Below are positions 8,295 to 17,505 of a DNA stretch of 64,000 nt, one piece after another; the first letter of the stretch is position 1, and every line of letters begins with the position of its first letter. This DNA comes from Flavobacteriales bacterium (GTDB lineage Bacteria > Bacteroidota > Bacteroidia > Flavobacteriales_F > PHOS-HE28), in NCBI GenBank assembly GCA_016719225.1, contig JADKAN010000005.1, forward strand, positions 248,001 through 312,000, read 5' to 3'. A model generated the notes under the pieces. That model was not told the origin of the DNA and made no database searches. It saw only the letters and a list, made by a program, of their open reading frames with translations. Made by a program: the position numbers and the translations under genes.

Positions 8295-10280
8295 ATGGCA
8301 GCACACTACGTTACGCGTATCCCTAAGGTGTTCATTGTGGTCGCTCTGTTGTGTGCAGGCCTGAGTTTGGCTGCTTGGAAAGGTCATGGTGTACCGGTTG
8401 CCCATGCCTACCATACACCGGACGAGCTTTCCGCCTACCGTGGAACGCAGCAAAGGGCACTAGCCACGGGGCAGAACACATACTTCATGGCCAGTGGGAA
8501 CTGTGCCGGATGCCATGGTCATGATCCTTCCGGTTATGCCATGGTAACGGCCGAAGGGAAGGACGTGAACGTAGTGGATGATTGGCGCAGTAGCATCATG
8601 GCCAACGCAGCGCGGGACCCTTTTTGGCGGGCCAAAGTGAGCCACGAGGTGCAGGTAAACCCAGCACATCAGGCTGGCTTGGAGAATAAGTGCACCACGT
8701 GCCATGCTCCCATGGGTAATTTCGAAAGCCACTATACCGGCCAAGGCTTGTACTCCATTGCGCAACTGCAGCAGGATACCATCGCCATAGACGGTGTAAG
8801 CTGTGTGCCTTGCCATATCCAACGCAAGGACAGCATCGACCGGTTCTTTTCCGGCCAATTGCACTTCGATACCTTGGGCAGACCACTATTCGGACCTTAT
8901 GCCACGGCCGATATTTTCGGTGCCCCGATGGAGTCTTTCGTGGGTTATGTGCCGAAATATGGATCGCAGATCCTTGACGCCGGTCTTTGTGCTGGATGTC
9001 ACACCCTGATCACCGAAACGGCCGATCTTGACGGAAATCCTTCCGGGGATGAGTTCGTTGAGCAGGCCACGTATCATGAGTGGCTCAATTCCGATTTCAA
9101 CGACCGGGAGCACCCCGAGACAGGCATTACCTGCCAAGGATGCCACGTGCCATTATTGGATGACGACATCGGCGTGGTGCTCTCCGCCAATTACATTTTT
9201 CTTCAGCCCAAGACGCCGTTCGGCCAGCACCATTTCGCAGGTGCGAACCTGTTCATGCTGAACATGCTCAAGGATAATGGCGATACGCTTAAGGTAACGG
9301 CCACCGATGCCCAGTTCGATAGTACCATCGAACGCACTAACCGCATGCTTCGCCAGCACACGCTCTTAATTGAGACCACCGTGGCCAACCGCACAGCGGA
9401 TACGGCTTTCGTGAATGTGAAGCTGAACAACCTCGCTGGGCACAAGTTCCCAAGCGGTTATCCTTCACGCCGAGCGTGGGTCGAACTTATCGTTACGGAT
9501 GATAATGGCGATACGCTCTACCACAATGGCGGTGTTGGTAGCAATGGCGAGATCATCGGTATCGATCCGCTCTGGGAGCCGCATCATGACCAGATCACCT
9601 CGCCCGATCAGGTCCAGATCTATGAAATGGTGATGGGTGATGTGAACGGCGATGTTACCACTGTGCTTGAGCGGGCAAAGGACCCGTTAAAGGATAACCG
9701 CTTGGCACCCTCCGGTTTCAGCAGCACGCATCCGACCTATGATACCACGCGCATTGTGGGTACAGCCTTCACCGATCCGGATTTCAATCATGAGAACGGA
9801 ATGGAGGGCAGTGGTACCGATGTGGTGCATTACCACGTTCCGGTAAATGGCATCACCGGCGGACTACATATCCGCGCCAACGTTTGGTACCAATCCGCTC
9901 CACCCCGGTCCGTGGCGGACATGTTCACGTATTCCGGTCCGGAGATCGATCTGTTCCAAAACCTGTATAACACCCAAGGAAATGCACCATTCCTGGTGCG
10001 GTCCAACGCGATAGTGGACCTTTCATCGGGCATTGATGATCTGCGCGAACTCGGCGTGCGCATGTTCCCGAACCCGGTGCGCGATGGCATCTTGACCATC
10101 ACCGGGATGGATGCACGCGTTCTGGGAGTGGAGGTCTACGATGCCAGTGGCAGGAAGGTCTCGGAGCTGAAAGGGGGCAACCGGGCAACTTGGCAACTGC
10201 GACTTCCAAGCAATGGCACATACGTGGTCGTGATCCGGACGGCAGCTCGCAACTTCGTTGAACGGGTCGTGGCGCTATAG
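8295..10280 (+). CDS. Multihaem c-type cytochrome with T9SS type A sorting domain
   Basis: The protein is 661 residues. It starts with a signal anchor (VFIVVALLCAGLSLAAWKG). Five CXXCH haem sites are visible: CAGCH, CTTCH, CVPCH, CAGCH and CQGCH, all in the first ~300 residues. A beta-rich middle region follows. The C-terminus is a T9SS type A domain: MFPNPVRDGILTITG, then VYDASGRKVSEL, ending GTYVVVIRTAARNFVERVVAL. Known biology says this tag sends proteins across the outer membrane, so I infer a surface-attached or secreted cytochrome; electron transfer or a reductase role is open. The gene stands alone. Confidence 0.9.
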   Translation: MAAHYVTRIPKVFIVVALLCAGLSLAAWKGHGVPVAHAYHTPDELSAYRGTQQRALATGQNTYFMASGNCAGCHGHDPSGYAMVTAEGKDVNVVDDWRSSIMANAARDPFWRAKVSHEVQVNPAHQAGLENKCTTCHAPMGNFESHYTGQGLYSIAQLQQDTIAIDGVSCVPCHIQRKDSIDRFFSGQLHFDTLGRPLFGPYATADIFGAPMESFVGYVPKYGSQILDAGLCAGCHTLITETADLDGNPSGDEFVEQATYHEWLNSDFNDREHPETGITCQGCHVPLLDDDIGVVLSANYIFLQPKTPFGQHHFAGANLFMLNMLKDNGDTLKVTATDAQFDSTIERTNRMLRQHTLLIETTVANRTADTAFVNVKLNNLAGHKFPSGYPSRRAWVELIVTDDNGDTLYHNGGVGSNGEIIGIDPLWEPHHDQITSPDQVQIYEMVMGDVNGDVTTVLERAKDPLKDNRLAPSGFSSTHPTYDTTRIVGTAFTDPDFNHENGMEGSGTDVVHYHVPVNGITGGLHIRANVWYQSAPPRSVADMFTYSGPEIDLFQNLYNTQGNAPFLVRSNAIVDLSSGIDDLRELGVRMFPNPVRDGILTITGMDARVLGVEVYDASGRKVSELKGGNRATWQLRLPSNGTYVVVIRTAARNFVERVVAL

Positions 10281-10312
10281 TCTTCTACCTGAACGCGAGG
10301 TCACGTGTTGCG

Positions 10313-10747
10313 CTACTGTCGCGTACCCCGTCCGCGGCTATACGCGCCACCTACCAAGGTTTGGTAGTAAATAGTGCTGTCAGTGAATGCCCCGTCACCA
10401 TTCAGCGTGTAATTAACGTTCGCGATTTGCGGTGGGAAAGTGAAGTTGGACCCTGAAAGGATGGCATAATAGGTCGCATTCCCGTTCGTGAGATAATTGA
10501 AGTACAAGGTGTCAGCGCGGGTGCCGCCGGTGGTAACGGCCAGTATGTAATAGACATACGGAGGCGACACCGGTACACCATTGAACCAGGATGAATCCCG
10601 CATGAGGTAGGTGCCGGTGAAGGCCGAACGTTCATCAGGCCCTGTACTCGGTGGCAGCGGTTGCTCGTCGATCGTCCGACAAGCCGAGAGTATTAAGAGC
10701 GTAAACACGAAAGCCAAGAACGGCAGGGTTCGATCGGTTGTCTTCAT
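10313..10747 (-). CDS. Hypothetical lipoprotein
   Basis: The protein is 144 residues. The N-terminus MKTTDRTLPFLAFVFTLLIL ends in a lipobox (LSAC), so it is probably a lipoprotein. The remainder is rich in Tyr, Thr, Gly and Asn with alternating hydrophobic residues, suggesting a small beta-sandwich or barrel like the lipocalin-type lipoproteins common in Bacteroidota. I do not recognise a family. It converges on the cytochrome gene and is preceded by the DPP-IV gene on the same strand, about 100 bases away. GAACTTTG (minus strand, about 35 bases upstream) is a one-mismatch -7 element. Confidence 0.7.
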   Translation of the reverse strand: MKTTDRTLPFLAFVFTLLILSACRTIDEQPLPPSTGPDERSAFTGTYLMRDSSWFNGVPVSPPYVYYILAVTTGGTRADTLYFNYLTNGNATYYAILSGSNFTFPPQIANVNYTLNGDGAFTDSTIYYQTLVGGAYSRGRGTRQ

Positions 10748-10843
10748 GGTGCAATTCGGGGATCGGGGAGGCCTGTGCCGACAAAGTTCGTTCTATTCGC
10801 CGTTCTATGGCAACTCGGGACCGTATTGCCGGTTTTCAAGGTT

Positions 10844-13012
10844 CTACGATCCGGGCTTGAGGTGGTCATCGATATAATCCAGGATCTCCGTGTACAGGTG
10901 CACACGGTCTTTGCCCCGTACGTTGTGCGGATGACCGGGGTAGTAGAAGAAATCGGGGTGGACCCCCTTGTCCACACAGCTTTTCAGGAAACGAAGTGCA
11001 TGTTCGGGTACGACGGTCTCATCCATGTTGTCGTGGATCAGCAACAGGTCGCCCCGTAGGCTGGCGGCAATGTCCGGCAAGGCGGTTTCAGCATAGCCTT
11101 TCGGGTTTTCCTCCGGCGTGTCCATGTAGCGTTCGGTATACATCACTTCATAAAGTCGCCAATCTTGGACCGCTCCCCCTGCAACGCCCACCTTGAACAC
11201 GCCCGGTGCGCGCAGCATAAGCGCCTCGGTGACGTGCCCGCCAAAACTCCACCCATGCACCGCCATGCGCGAGCCATCCACAAAAGGCAGACTTTTCAGG
11301 TAGTCCGCACCGTGCAATTGGTCCTTCACCTCGGTGATGCCGAGCTGCCGGTGGATGATCTGTTCGAACGCTAACCCGCGGTTACCACTGCCATGGCCGT
11401 CCACGGTGAATACAATGTATCCCCGTTCAGCAGCTTCGAGCATCCACAACTGTGCCCCGCCCAAGTAGCTGTTGGTGATCAATTGCAAGTGCGGGCCATT
11501 GTATGTGTAAACGATCACTGGGTATTGCACCCGGCTTTGGAAGCCACTGGGCTTGATGATGCGTGCATTCAGAATATCCCCATTCTCGCCTATCACCTGT
11601 GCGCTTTCAACCGAGCCCACTTGGTAGTCCGCCAATTCATCCTTGCTGTTCAACAAAGTCTTGATCACTCTACCCGTGGTGGCGTCCACTATTTCTGTGC
11701 GGCCGGGCACTGTCAGGCTGCTCCATTGGTCGATGAGGTACCTGCCGTCGCTGCTGAGCCGGCCATGGTGCGTGCCCGGTTGTTCCGTTAACTGCACTGT
11801 TTTCCCGGTGGAAAGCTCCACGCGATATATCTGAGTTTCCGTGGCTCCCCTTGGGTCCTTCGGATCGATCGTTGCGGTGCCTTCCACAAAGACGTATTGT
11901 TCCTTCCGGTCCAGGCCGATAAGTTCTTTCACCAACCAGTTCCCTTTGGTCAGTTGGCGCATCATGCCTTTTTGCACATCGTAGAGGTACAGATGCCACC
12001 AGCCGTCACGCTGGCTCCAGTGGATGTATCGGCCCGGGGTTTTTTCCAAGAAGGTGAGCGGGTGTTCGGGCTCCAACCATTTCGGATCTGATTCCTCGAA
12101 GAGCGTTCGCACGGGCTGACCAGAGGTCACGTCATAGCGGACCACCTTGAAATTGTCCGTTGCCCGGTTAAGCAGTATGATCTGGATGTGCGCATTGTCC
12201 GTGTCCCAGCTGATGTTGGTGAGGTAATGGTCGGGTGCTCCTTCCGGCTTTATGAAGACTGTTTTGCCGGTGCGCGTGTCATAAATCCCAAGTGTTACCT
12301 GATGGCTGGTCTGCCCCGCCATCGGGTAACGGAACTTCTTGAAGGTGCTCGGCATAGTGCTGATGTCCTCCACGTAATACGGCGAAACCATGGATTCGTC
12401 CATCCGGTAGAATGCAAGGAGGTTGCCGTCCGGACTCCAAAAGGTGCCCTTGGTGATGCCGTATTCCTCGCGGTGCACGCTCTTTCCGTTCACGATACCG
12501 TCCGTACCGTCGAAGGTGACTTGCCTGATGCTGTCGCCAAGGCCTGCGATAAAGAGATTGTTCCCGCCAGTAAAAGCGATCTTTTCGTAGGCTTTGTCGT
12601 GGTCCTCATTTTCAGCATGCCTTTCCGTGGTAAGGCGCAGCGCGGTGGAGCCTTTCGCCACATCGCGGAAATACGTCCGGTGGCCGACCTCGAAGCAGAA
12701 TGTATGGTCATCGGTCCAGACCACGGAAGGAATCTGGCGCAGGCTATCCCCTTGTTCCAGTCCTTTGTTCAGATCGGCTAAACTGATGATGGGCCTTTCC
12801 CCGATCTTGCCCACCGTGCCTTTAACCAGCGTGTTATCCTTCACAAAGGAATAGCTGTTGGAGTGGGGTATCCACTGAAGACCCTTGACCTTTTCCGGAT
12901 AAAGGACGCCCCCTTTCAGGATAGCATCGGACAGTGTGAGCTTTTGCTTTTCCTGGGCTGAGAGAGCCGTGACCCCGAGGAGGGCGATGAATAGGAGCGT
13001 GCGACGTAACAT
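10844..13012 (-). CDS. S9B dipeptidyl peptidase IV family protein
   Basis: The protein is 722 residues with a signal peptide (MLRRTLLFIALLGVTALSAQ). Residues ~25-470 form the DPPIV N-terminal eight-bladed propeller. The C-terminal alpha/beta hydrolase has the nucleophile in HGWSFGGH (S589), followed by HDNMDETV and GHPHNV for the Asp and His of the triad. The family removes Xaa-Pro or related dipeptides from peptides in the periplasm. An acidic pair for N-terminal binding is plausible (FYRMDESMV). It is close in type to the prolyl tripeptidyl and dipeptidyl peptidases of Bacteroidota. The gene appears monocistronic. Confidence 0.93.
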   Translation of the reverse strand: MLRRTLLFIALLGVTALSAQEKQKLTLSDAILKGGVLYPEKVKGLQWIPHSNSYSFVKDNTLVKGTVGKIGERPIISLADLNKGLEQGDSLRQIPSVVWTDDHTFCFEVGHRTYFRDVAKGSTALRLTTERHAENEDHDKAYEKIAFTGGNNLFIAGLGDSIRQVTFDGTDGIVNGKSVHREEYGITKGTFWSPDGNLLAFYRMDESMVSPYYVEDISTMPSTFKKFRYPMAGQTSHQVTLGIYDTRTGKTVFIKPEGAPDHYLTNISWDTDNAHIQIILLNRATDNFKVVRYDVTSGQPVRTLFEESDPKWLEPEHPLTFLEKTPGRYIHWSQRDGWWHLYLYDVQKGMMRQLTKGNWLVKELIGLDRKEQYVFVEGTATIDPKDPRGATETQIYRVELSTGKTVQLTEQPGTHHGRLSSDGRYLIDQWSSLTVPGRTEIVDATTGRVIKTLLNSKDELADYQVGSVESAQVIGENGDILNARIIKPSGFQSRVQYPVIVYTYNGPHLQLITNSYLGGAQLWMLEAAERGYIVFTVDGHGSGNRGLAFEQIIHRQLGITEVKDQLHGADYLKSLPFVDGSRMAVHGWSFGGHVTEALMLRAPGVFKVGVAGGAVQDWRLYEVMYTERYMDTPEENPKGYAETALPDIAASLRGDLLLIHDNMDETVVPEHALRFLKSCVDKGVHPDFFYYPGHPHNVRGKDRVHLYTEILDYIDDHLKPGS

Positions 13013-13192
13013 GGTTGTGGCTTGAAGTTGCGAAGAAAGGGAATGGCGAGGATCGCGGATGCGAAAATTGCCACAGATGCTCAGAGGCGCGAAGAGTTAC
13101 GGTGTTCCTGCGCTGTGCGAAATACCTGATATAGCCAAAGCTACACCGGAGGTCAAGGACGTCTCTCCGCTTACGCGTCCAACGGAACGTCC

Positions 13193-14209
13193 TCAAATGA
13201 TGTTCACCTCCCTTTCCAGTTCGACGCCGAATTTTTCCTTCACGCTCTCCAACACCCGTGTCGAGAGCTCGTAGATCGCTTCGCCAGTAGAGCCGCCATA
13301 ATTGACCAACACCAGTGCTTGGTCCTTGTGCACACCGACGCTCCCTTCCCGGAAACCCTTCCAGCCCGCCTGCTCGATCAACCATCCAGCGGCCAGCTTG
13401 ACCTGTCCTTCACCCGCGGGGAAGGAAACCAGTTCGGGATAAGCTGCTTTGATGCGTGCGGCCAACTCCGCTGTTACCACCGGGTTTTTGAAGAAACTGC
13501 CTGCATTTCCCAACACGTTGGGGTCCGGCAGTTTGCTCCGTCGGATGTGGATCACCGCATCGCTCACGTCCTGGATGGTGGGCTTTTCGATCCCCCGTTT
13601 TTCCAATTCATGCTGAATGCTGCCATAATGCGTGTGCAGTTCCGGGTGCTTGGCTAATTTGAACGCGACGTTGAGGATGATGTACTTATCCTTGCCTTCT
13701 CGCTTGAAGAAACTTTCCCGGTAGCCGAATTTGCATTCCGCGCCTGTGAAACGGATCACCTCGCCATCGCTGATGCGAAGTGCTTCCAAATGATCGAAAA
13801 CGTCCTTGATCTCCACTCCGTAAGCCCCGATGTTCTGCATAGGGGCCGCGCCCACTTTGCCGGGTATCAACGACATGTTCTCGATCCCCCCCCAACCTTC
13901 ACCAACACAGTGTGCCACGAATTCGTGCCACCATACCCCTGAGCCGGAGCGAACGATCACGTGGTCCACGGTTTCTTCCACCACGTCGATGCCTTCGATC
14001 GCATTCAGCAGCACCACGCCCGGCCAGTCGCGGGTGAAGAGCATGTTGCTGCCCCCACCCACCACCAGACGGGGAAGGTCTTTGAGTTCATCCGAGTTCA
14101 GCAATTCCCGTAATTCCGTTGCCGAGGTGAAACGCGCTAACCGCATGGCACGGGCTGCCACATGGAAGGTGTTGAACGGTTGAAGATCTGCGTTGCGTTG
14201 GATGTCCAT
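13193..14209 (-). CDS. murB: UDP-N-acetylmuramate dehydrogenase
   Basis: FAD enzyme that reduces UDP-GlcNAc-enolpyruvate to UDP-MurNAc in peptidoglycan synthesis. At 338 residues it is a type I-length MurB. Motifs: N-terminal NTFHVAARA, FAD-binding VGGGSNMLFT, IPGKVGAAPMQNIGAYGVE, YRESFFK, catalytic NAGSFFKNPVV, and AGWLIEQAGWKG near the C-terminus. A 180-base spacer separates it from the DPP-IV start; that spacer holds only weakly repeat-like sequence (CCACAGATGCTCAGAGGC at about 13069). Confidence 0.96.
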   Translation of the reverse strand: MDIQRNADLQPFNTFHVAARAMRLARFTSATELRELLNSDELKDLPRLVVGGGSNMLFTRDWPGVVLLNAIEGIDVVEETVDHVIVRSGSGVWWHEFVAHCVGEGWGGIENMSLIPGKVGAAPMQNIGAYGVEIKDVFDHLEALRISDGEVIRFTGAECKFGYRESFFKREGKDKYIILNVAFKLAKHPELHTHYGSIQHELEKRGIEKPTIQDVSDAVIHIRRSKLPDPNVLGNAGSFFKNPVVTAELAARIKAAYPELVSFPAGEGQVKLAAGWLIEQAGWKGFREGSVGVHKDQALVLVNYGGSTGEAIYELSTRVLESVKEKFGVELEREVNII

Positions 14210-14270
14210 AAGGTCCGCTGCGGAATAATTGCTTCCGTAGGCAGTGCAAGTTTACCGGTGGCCGGGCGTT

Positions 14271-14277
14271 TACTTTG
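14271..14277 (+). promoter_or_regulatory. -7 promoter element of the first glycosyltransferase (TACTTTG)
   Basis: TACTTTG ends 5 bases before the ATG at 14283, matching the short spacing seen at other genes here. Confidence 0.45.
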
Positions 14278-14282
14278 ACCGC

Positions 14283-15407
14283 ATGCCGCCGCCCTTTCAA
14301 CGCGCCCTTGTCAGCGTCACCAACGATCTGGCCACGGACAACCGCGTTCACCGTACCTGCACCGTGCTGGTGGCTATGGGCTATGAAGTAATGCTGGTGG
14401 GGCGGAAACTCCCTGGAAGCTTGCCACTGGAACGCGCATATCGCACCAAACGCATGCGACTGCTTTTCAACGCCGGGCCGCTGTTCTACGCCGAGTTCAA
14501 TGTGCGGCTTTTCTTCGTGCTTCTGTTCAGCAGAGCGACGCTCTTTTTCAGCAACGACCTGGACACCCTGCTCGCTAATTTCCTGGCAGCCCGGATACGG
14601 GGCAAGGAATTGGTTTATGACACACACGAGTTCTACACCGAAGTGCCGGAACTGGTGCGACGGCCGCGTACCCGCGCGGTGTGGTTGGCTATCGAGCGCT
14701 GGATCTTCCCCGGATCGCGTACAGTGATCACGGTGAACCAAAGTATCGCGGACCAGTACCATGCCCGCTACGGAAATGTGGTACAGGTGGTCCGGAACAT
14801 TCCTATGAACCGCGAGCTTGGCCCAGTGCCTACGCGCGCGGAGCTTCGGTTGCCAATGGACAAGCGCATATTGGTGATGCAGGGGGCAGGCATCAACGTG
14901 GACCGTGGGGCGGAAGAAGCGGCACTTGCCATGCGCGACCTGCCACATTGCCTTTTGCTGGTGATCGGCGGAGGTGACGCATGGCCGGTACTTGAACGGT
15001 TGGTCGTTGAGCACAGGCTTGAAGAACGTGTGCTTTTGCTGGGAAAGATGCCATATGAGCACATGATGGCCTATACGCGAAATGCCGACCTGGGCCTGAC
15101 ATTGGACAAGGATACCAACCTGAATTACCGCTACAGCCTGCCGAACAAGCTGTTCGATTACTTGCATGCCGGTATACCGGTCCTGGCCACGGACCTGCCG
15201 GAGGTGGCGGGTATCGTGCGTGCGCACGATTGCGGTGTGGTGCTAGAGCAGGCCGGACCGGGCGAGATAGTGGCTGCTGTGGAGGACCTGTTCGCCCACC
15301 CCGAACGGTGGCGCAACTTGCGCGATAACGCTACATTCGCGGCCCGCAAGCTCAGCGGTGACGAAGAAACCGCGAAACTGCGCACGATCCTGGAGGGCCT
15401 TGGCTGA
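14283..15407 (+). CDS. Glycosyltransferase, GT-B fold, family 4-like
   Basis: The protein is 374 residues. The N-terminal domain begins with LVSVTNDLATDNRVHRTC, a typical donor/acceptor Rossmann start for this group. The C-terminal half has LVIGGGDAW, VLLLGKMPYEHMMAYTRNADLGL and NYRYSLPNKLFDYLHAGIPVLATDLPEV, the nucleotide-sugar binding region of GT4-type enzymes. Substrates are unknown; a role in surface polysaccharide or glycolipid synthesis is inferred. I chose the ATG at 14283 over an in-frame start at 14244 because the promoter-like TACTTTG lies between them. The next glycosyltransferase overlaps its 3' end. Confidence 0.9.
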   Translation: MPPPFQRALVSVTNDLATDNRVHRTCTVLVAMGYEVMLVGRKLPGSLPLERAYRTKRMRLLFNAGPLFYAEFNVRLFFVLLFSRATLFFSNDLDTLLANFLAARIRGKELVYDTHEFYTEVPELVRRPRTRAVWLAIERWIFPGSRTVITVNQSIADQYHARYGNVVQVVRNIPMNRELGPVPTRAELRLPMDKRILVMQGAGINVDRGAEEAALAMRDLPHCLLLVIGGGDAWPVLERLVVEHRLEERVLLLGKMPYEHMMAYTRNADLGLTLDKDTNLNYRYSLPNKLFDYLHAGIPVLATDLPEVAGIVRAHDCGVVLEQAGPGEIVAAVEDLFAHPERWRNLRDNATFAARKLSGDEETAKLRTILEGLG

Positions 15408-16521
15408 ACACCATCTGCATATCGTCAGTTTCGATGTTCCGTGGCCGGCGAACTACGGTGGCGTGATCGATGTATTTTACAAGGTGAAGGCACTGGCCGA
15501 TCTGGGCATTCGCCTTCACCTGCATTGTTTTGAATACGGAAGGGGTGAAGCCCCTGAGCTGCTACGGTATTGTGAAAGTGTCCACTATTACAAGCGCAAC
15601 ACAGGTAAGCACCAATTGCTGAACAGCCTGCCCTACGTGGTGATCAGTCGTAGGAGTGAAGAGCTGGTGGACCGGCTGATGCTGGATGATCATCCCATCC
15701 TTTTCGAGGGCCTCCATTCCTGCTATCACCTGGGCGACCCACGCTTGGCCGGGCGTAAACGGATCGTGCGGACCCACAACGTTGAGCACGACTATTACGA
15801 AGCGTTGGCCATGGTGGAAGGCAGTACGTTCAAGCGCACCTATTTCTCGCAGGAGGCCCGGAAATTGCGCAAGTTCGAGACCGTGCTGAGCGAAGCGGAT
15901 GCCATACTCGCCATTTCACCGAACGATCGCGCCCATTTCGCCACACACTTCAGCAACGTGGTGCATGTGCCTGCATTCCATCCTTCGGTCGCGGTGGACG
16001 TGCCCGGCGGCTTGGGCGATTTTTGCCTTTACCACGGTGCCTTGAGCGTGCCGGAGAACGACCGCGCGGCACTGTTCCTGGTGAACGAGGTCTTCCGGGG
16101 ACTACCAGTACCCTTGGTGATCGCGGGACGCGGCGCAAGCCCGGAGCTACGAGCAGCCGTGGCCCGCTCCAACAACGTGAAGCTGCGCGAGAACATCCCC
16201 ACGGACGAGATCACCGAGCTGGTCCGGAATGCTCAAGTGAATGTGCTGCCCACGTTCCAGGCCACGGGGATCAAGCTCAAGCTGCTGCTCTGCCTGTTCA
16301 ACGGCCGCCACGTAGTGACCAATTCCCCGATGGTGAAGGATACCGGACTGGAAGCCTTGTGCCGCGTGCATGATGGGCCCGAAGCGATGCGGCTGAGCAT
16401 ACAAGCATGCATGGGTATCCCTGCGGAAGGCGCTGCGATAGAGGCCCGGACCCGCGTGCTGGAAGGGCGCTTCTGCAACGTGCACAATGCACGTAAGATC
16501 GTGGAGCTGGTTTTTGGTTGA
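15400..16521 (+). CDS. Glycosyltransferase, GT-B fold
   Basis: The protein is ~373 residues. It contains HIVSFDVPWPANYGGVIDVF at the N-terminus, a hallmark of a Bacteroidota glycosyltransferase group whose members usually start a few residues before HIVSFD. I therefore chose the TTG at 15400, which overlaps the preceding stop, over a GTG at 15358; this start is uncertain. The C-terminal domain includes LVIAGRGASPEL and VNVLPTFQATGIKLKLLLCLFNGRHVV. It is translationally coupled to the preceding glycosyltransferase, suggesting consecutive sugar transfers; the product is unknown. Confidence 0.88.
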   Translation: MAEHHLHIVSFDVPWPANYGGVIDVFYKVKALADLGIRLHLHCFEYGRGEAPELLRYCESVHYYKRNTGKHQLLNSLPYVVISRRSEELVDRLMLDDHPILFEGLHSCYHLGDPRLAGRKRIVRTHNVEHDYYEALAMVEGSTFKRTYFSQEARKLRKFETVLSEADAILAISPNDRAHFATHFSNVVHVPAFHPSVAVDVPGGLGDFCLYHGALSVPENDRAALFLVNEVFRGLPVPLVIAGRGASPELRAAVARSNNVKLRENIPTDEITELVRNAQVNVLPTFQATGIKLKLLLCLFNGRHVVTNSPMVKDTGLEALCRVHDGPEAMRLSIQACMGIPAEGAAIEARTRVLEGRFCNVHNARKIVELVFG

Positions 16522-16637
16522 GGTGGACCGGCATGGGCCGAACGAATAGCCGACACCAAGCTGGGCGTCCGTCCAATTGATCAACTCTGGCATATTGAGG
16601 AGCCTAATGTGTGGTCGAGGGCTCGCCTCACCCAACA

Positions 16638-17330
16638 CTACAACACCGGCTCCGTGCTTACCTCCAGCAGCTTTCCGTCCTCGCAGCGCACCACCCGTGC
16701 ATTCACCTTCTGCATGTGCGTATAGTCGTGGGTGGCCATCAGCACGCAACGGCCGCCGTGGCTTATGGTGTACAGCAGGTCAACGATCTCGGCCGTGGTC
16801 TCCGGGTCGAGGTTCCCGGTTGGCTCGTCCGCCAGTACCAATTCGGGGTCGTTCACCAGCGCGCGGGCTATGCTTACACGTTGTTGTTCACCGCCGCTGA
16901 GCTCATGCGGCATTTTGTAGCCCTTGTTGCCCAAGCCCACTTTTTCCAGCACCTCCTGTGCCTTGCCCTCCATGCCCTTGCGGTCCTTCCAGCCGGTGCT
17001 GCGCATCACGAACGTGAGGTTGTCGTTCACGTTGCGGTCGCCCAGTAGTTGGAAATCCTGGAACACGATACCGATCTTACGGCGGAGGTAGGGCACTTGT
17101 CTGCGCTTCAACTTGCGTAGGTCGAAGCCTGCCACTTGTCCTTCGCCTTCCACAAATGGCAGATCGCCGTAAAGTGTGCGCATCAAACTGCTTTTGCCGC
17201 TACCGGTGCGGCCCACCAGATAAACGAACTCGCCTGCGTTCACGGTAAGGTCCACGTTGTTCAATACCAGGTTCTCGCGCTGGAAAATGCGCGCGTTCAT
17301 GAGTTGGATGATGGGGGTGCTTTCTGCCAT
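16638..17330 (-). CDS. ftsE: Cell-division ABC transporter ATPase FtsE-like
   Basis: ABC ATPase of 230 residues. Walker A GRTGSGKSS at 40-48, signature ELSGGEQQRVSIARAL, Walker B LVLADEPTGNLDP, switch histidine in MATHDYTHM. The order and wording (NNVDLTVNAGEFVYLVGRTGSGKSSLMRTLYG) match FtsE of the FtsEX complex, which controls peptidoglycan hydrolases at the septum. The membrane partner FtsX is not adjacent here, so LolD/MacB-type functions cannot be fully excluded. Confidence 0.88.
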   Translation of the reverse strand: MAESTPIIQLMNARIFQRENLVLNNVDLTVNAGEFVYLVGRTGSGKSSLMRTLYGDLPFVEGEGQVAGFDLRKLKRRQVPYLRRKIGIVFQDFQLLGDRNVNDNLTFVMRSTGWKDRKGMEGKAQEVLEKVGLGNKGYKMPHELSGGEQQRVSIARALVNDPELVLADEPTGNLDPETTAEIVDLLYTISHGGRCVLMATHDYTHMQKVNARVVRCEDGKLLEVSTEPVL

Positions 17331-17505
17331 GCTTGCTGTTGTCTTCTCCGCTACTTGGGCGATCCGTTGCCAAAGGAAGAAATTTCCGGCGGGGTTCCCG
17401 CGTTATGCCCGTGACCTCTTGCAAGAAGGGTGAACAGCGCCGGGTGGATAAGTCGCCCCGCAATGCCCGTATCCCCGCGCCATGCCAAGGAACTTTGCCG
17501 AACCC

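Noticed and set aside
13013..13192. Repeat element in the spacer between murB and the DPP-IV gene
   Set aside because: CCACAGATGCTCAGAGGC resembles the uraD-uraH repeat unit but has no matching inverted arm, so I do not list it.
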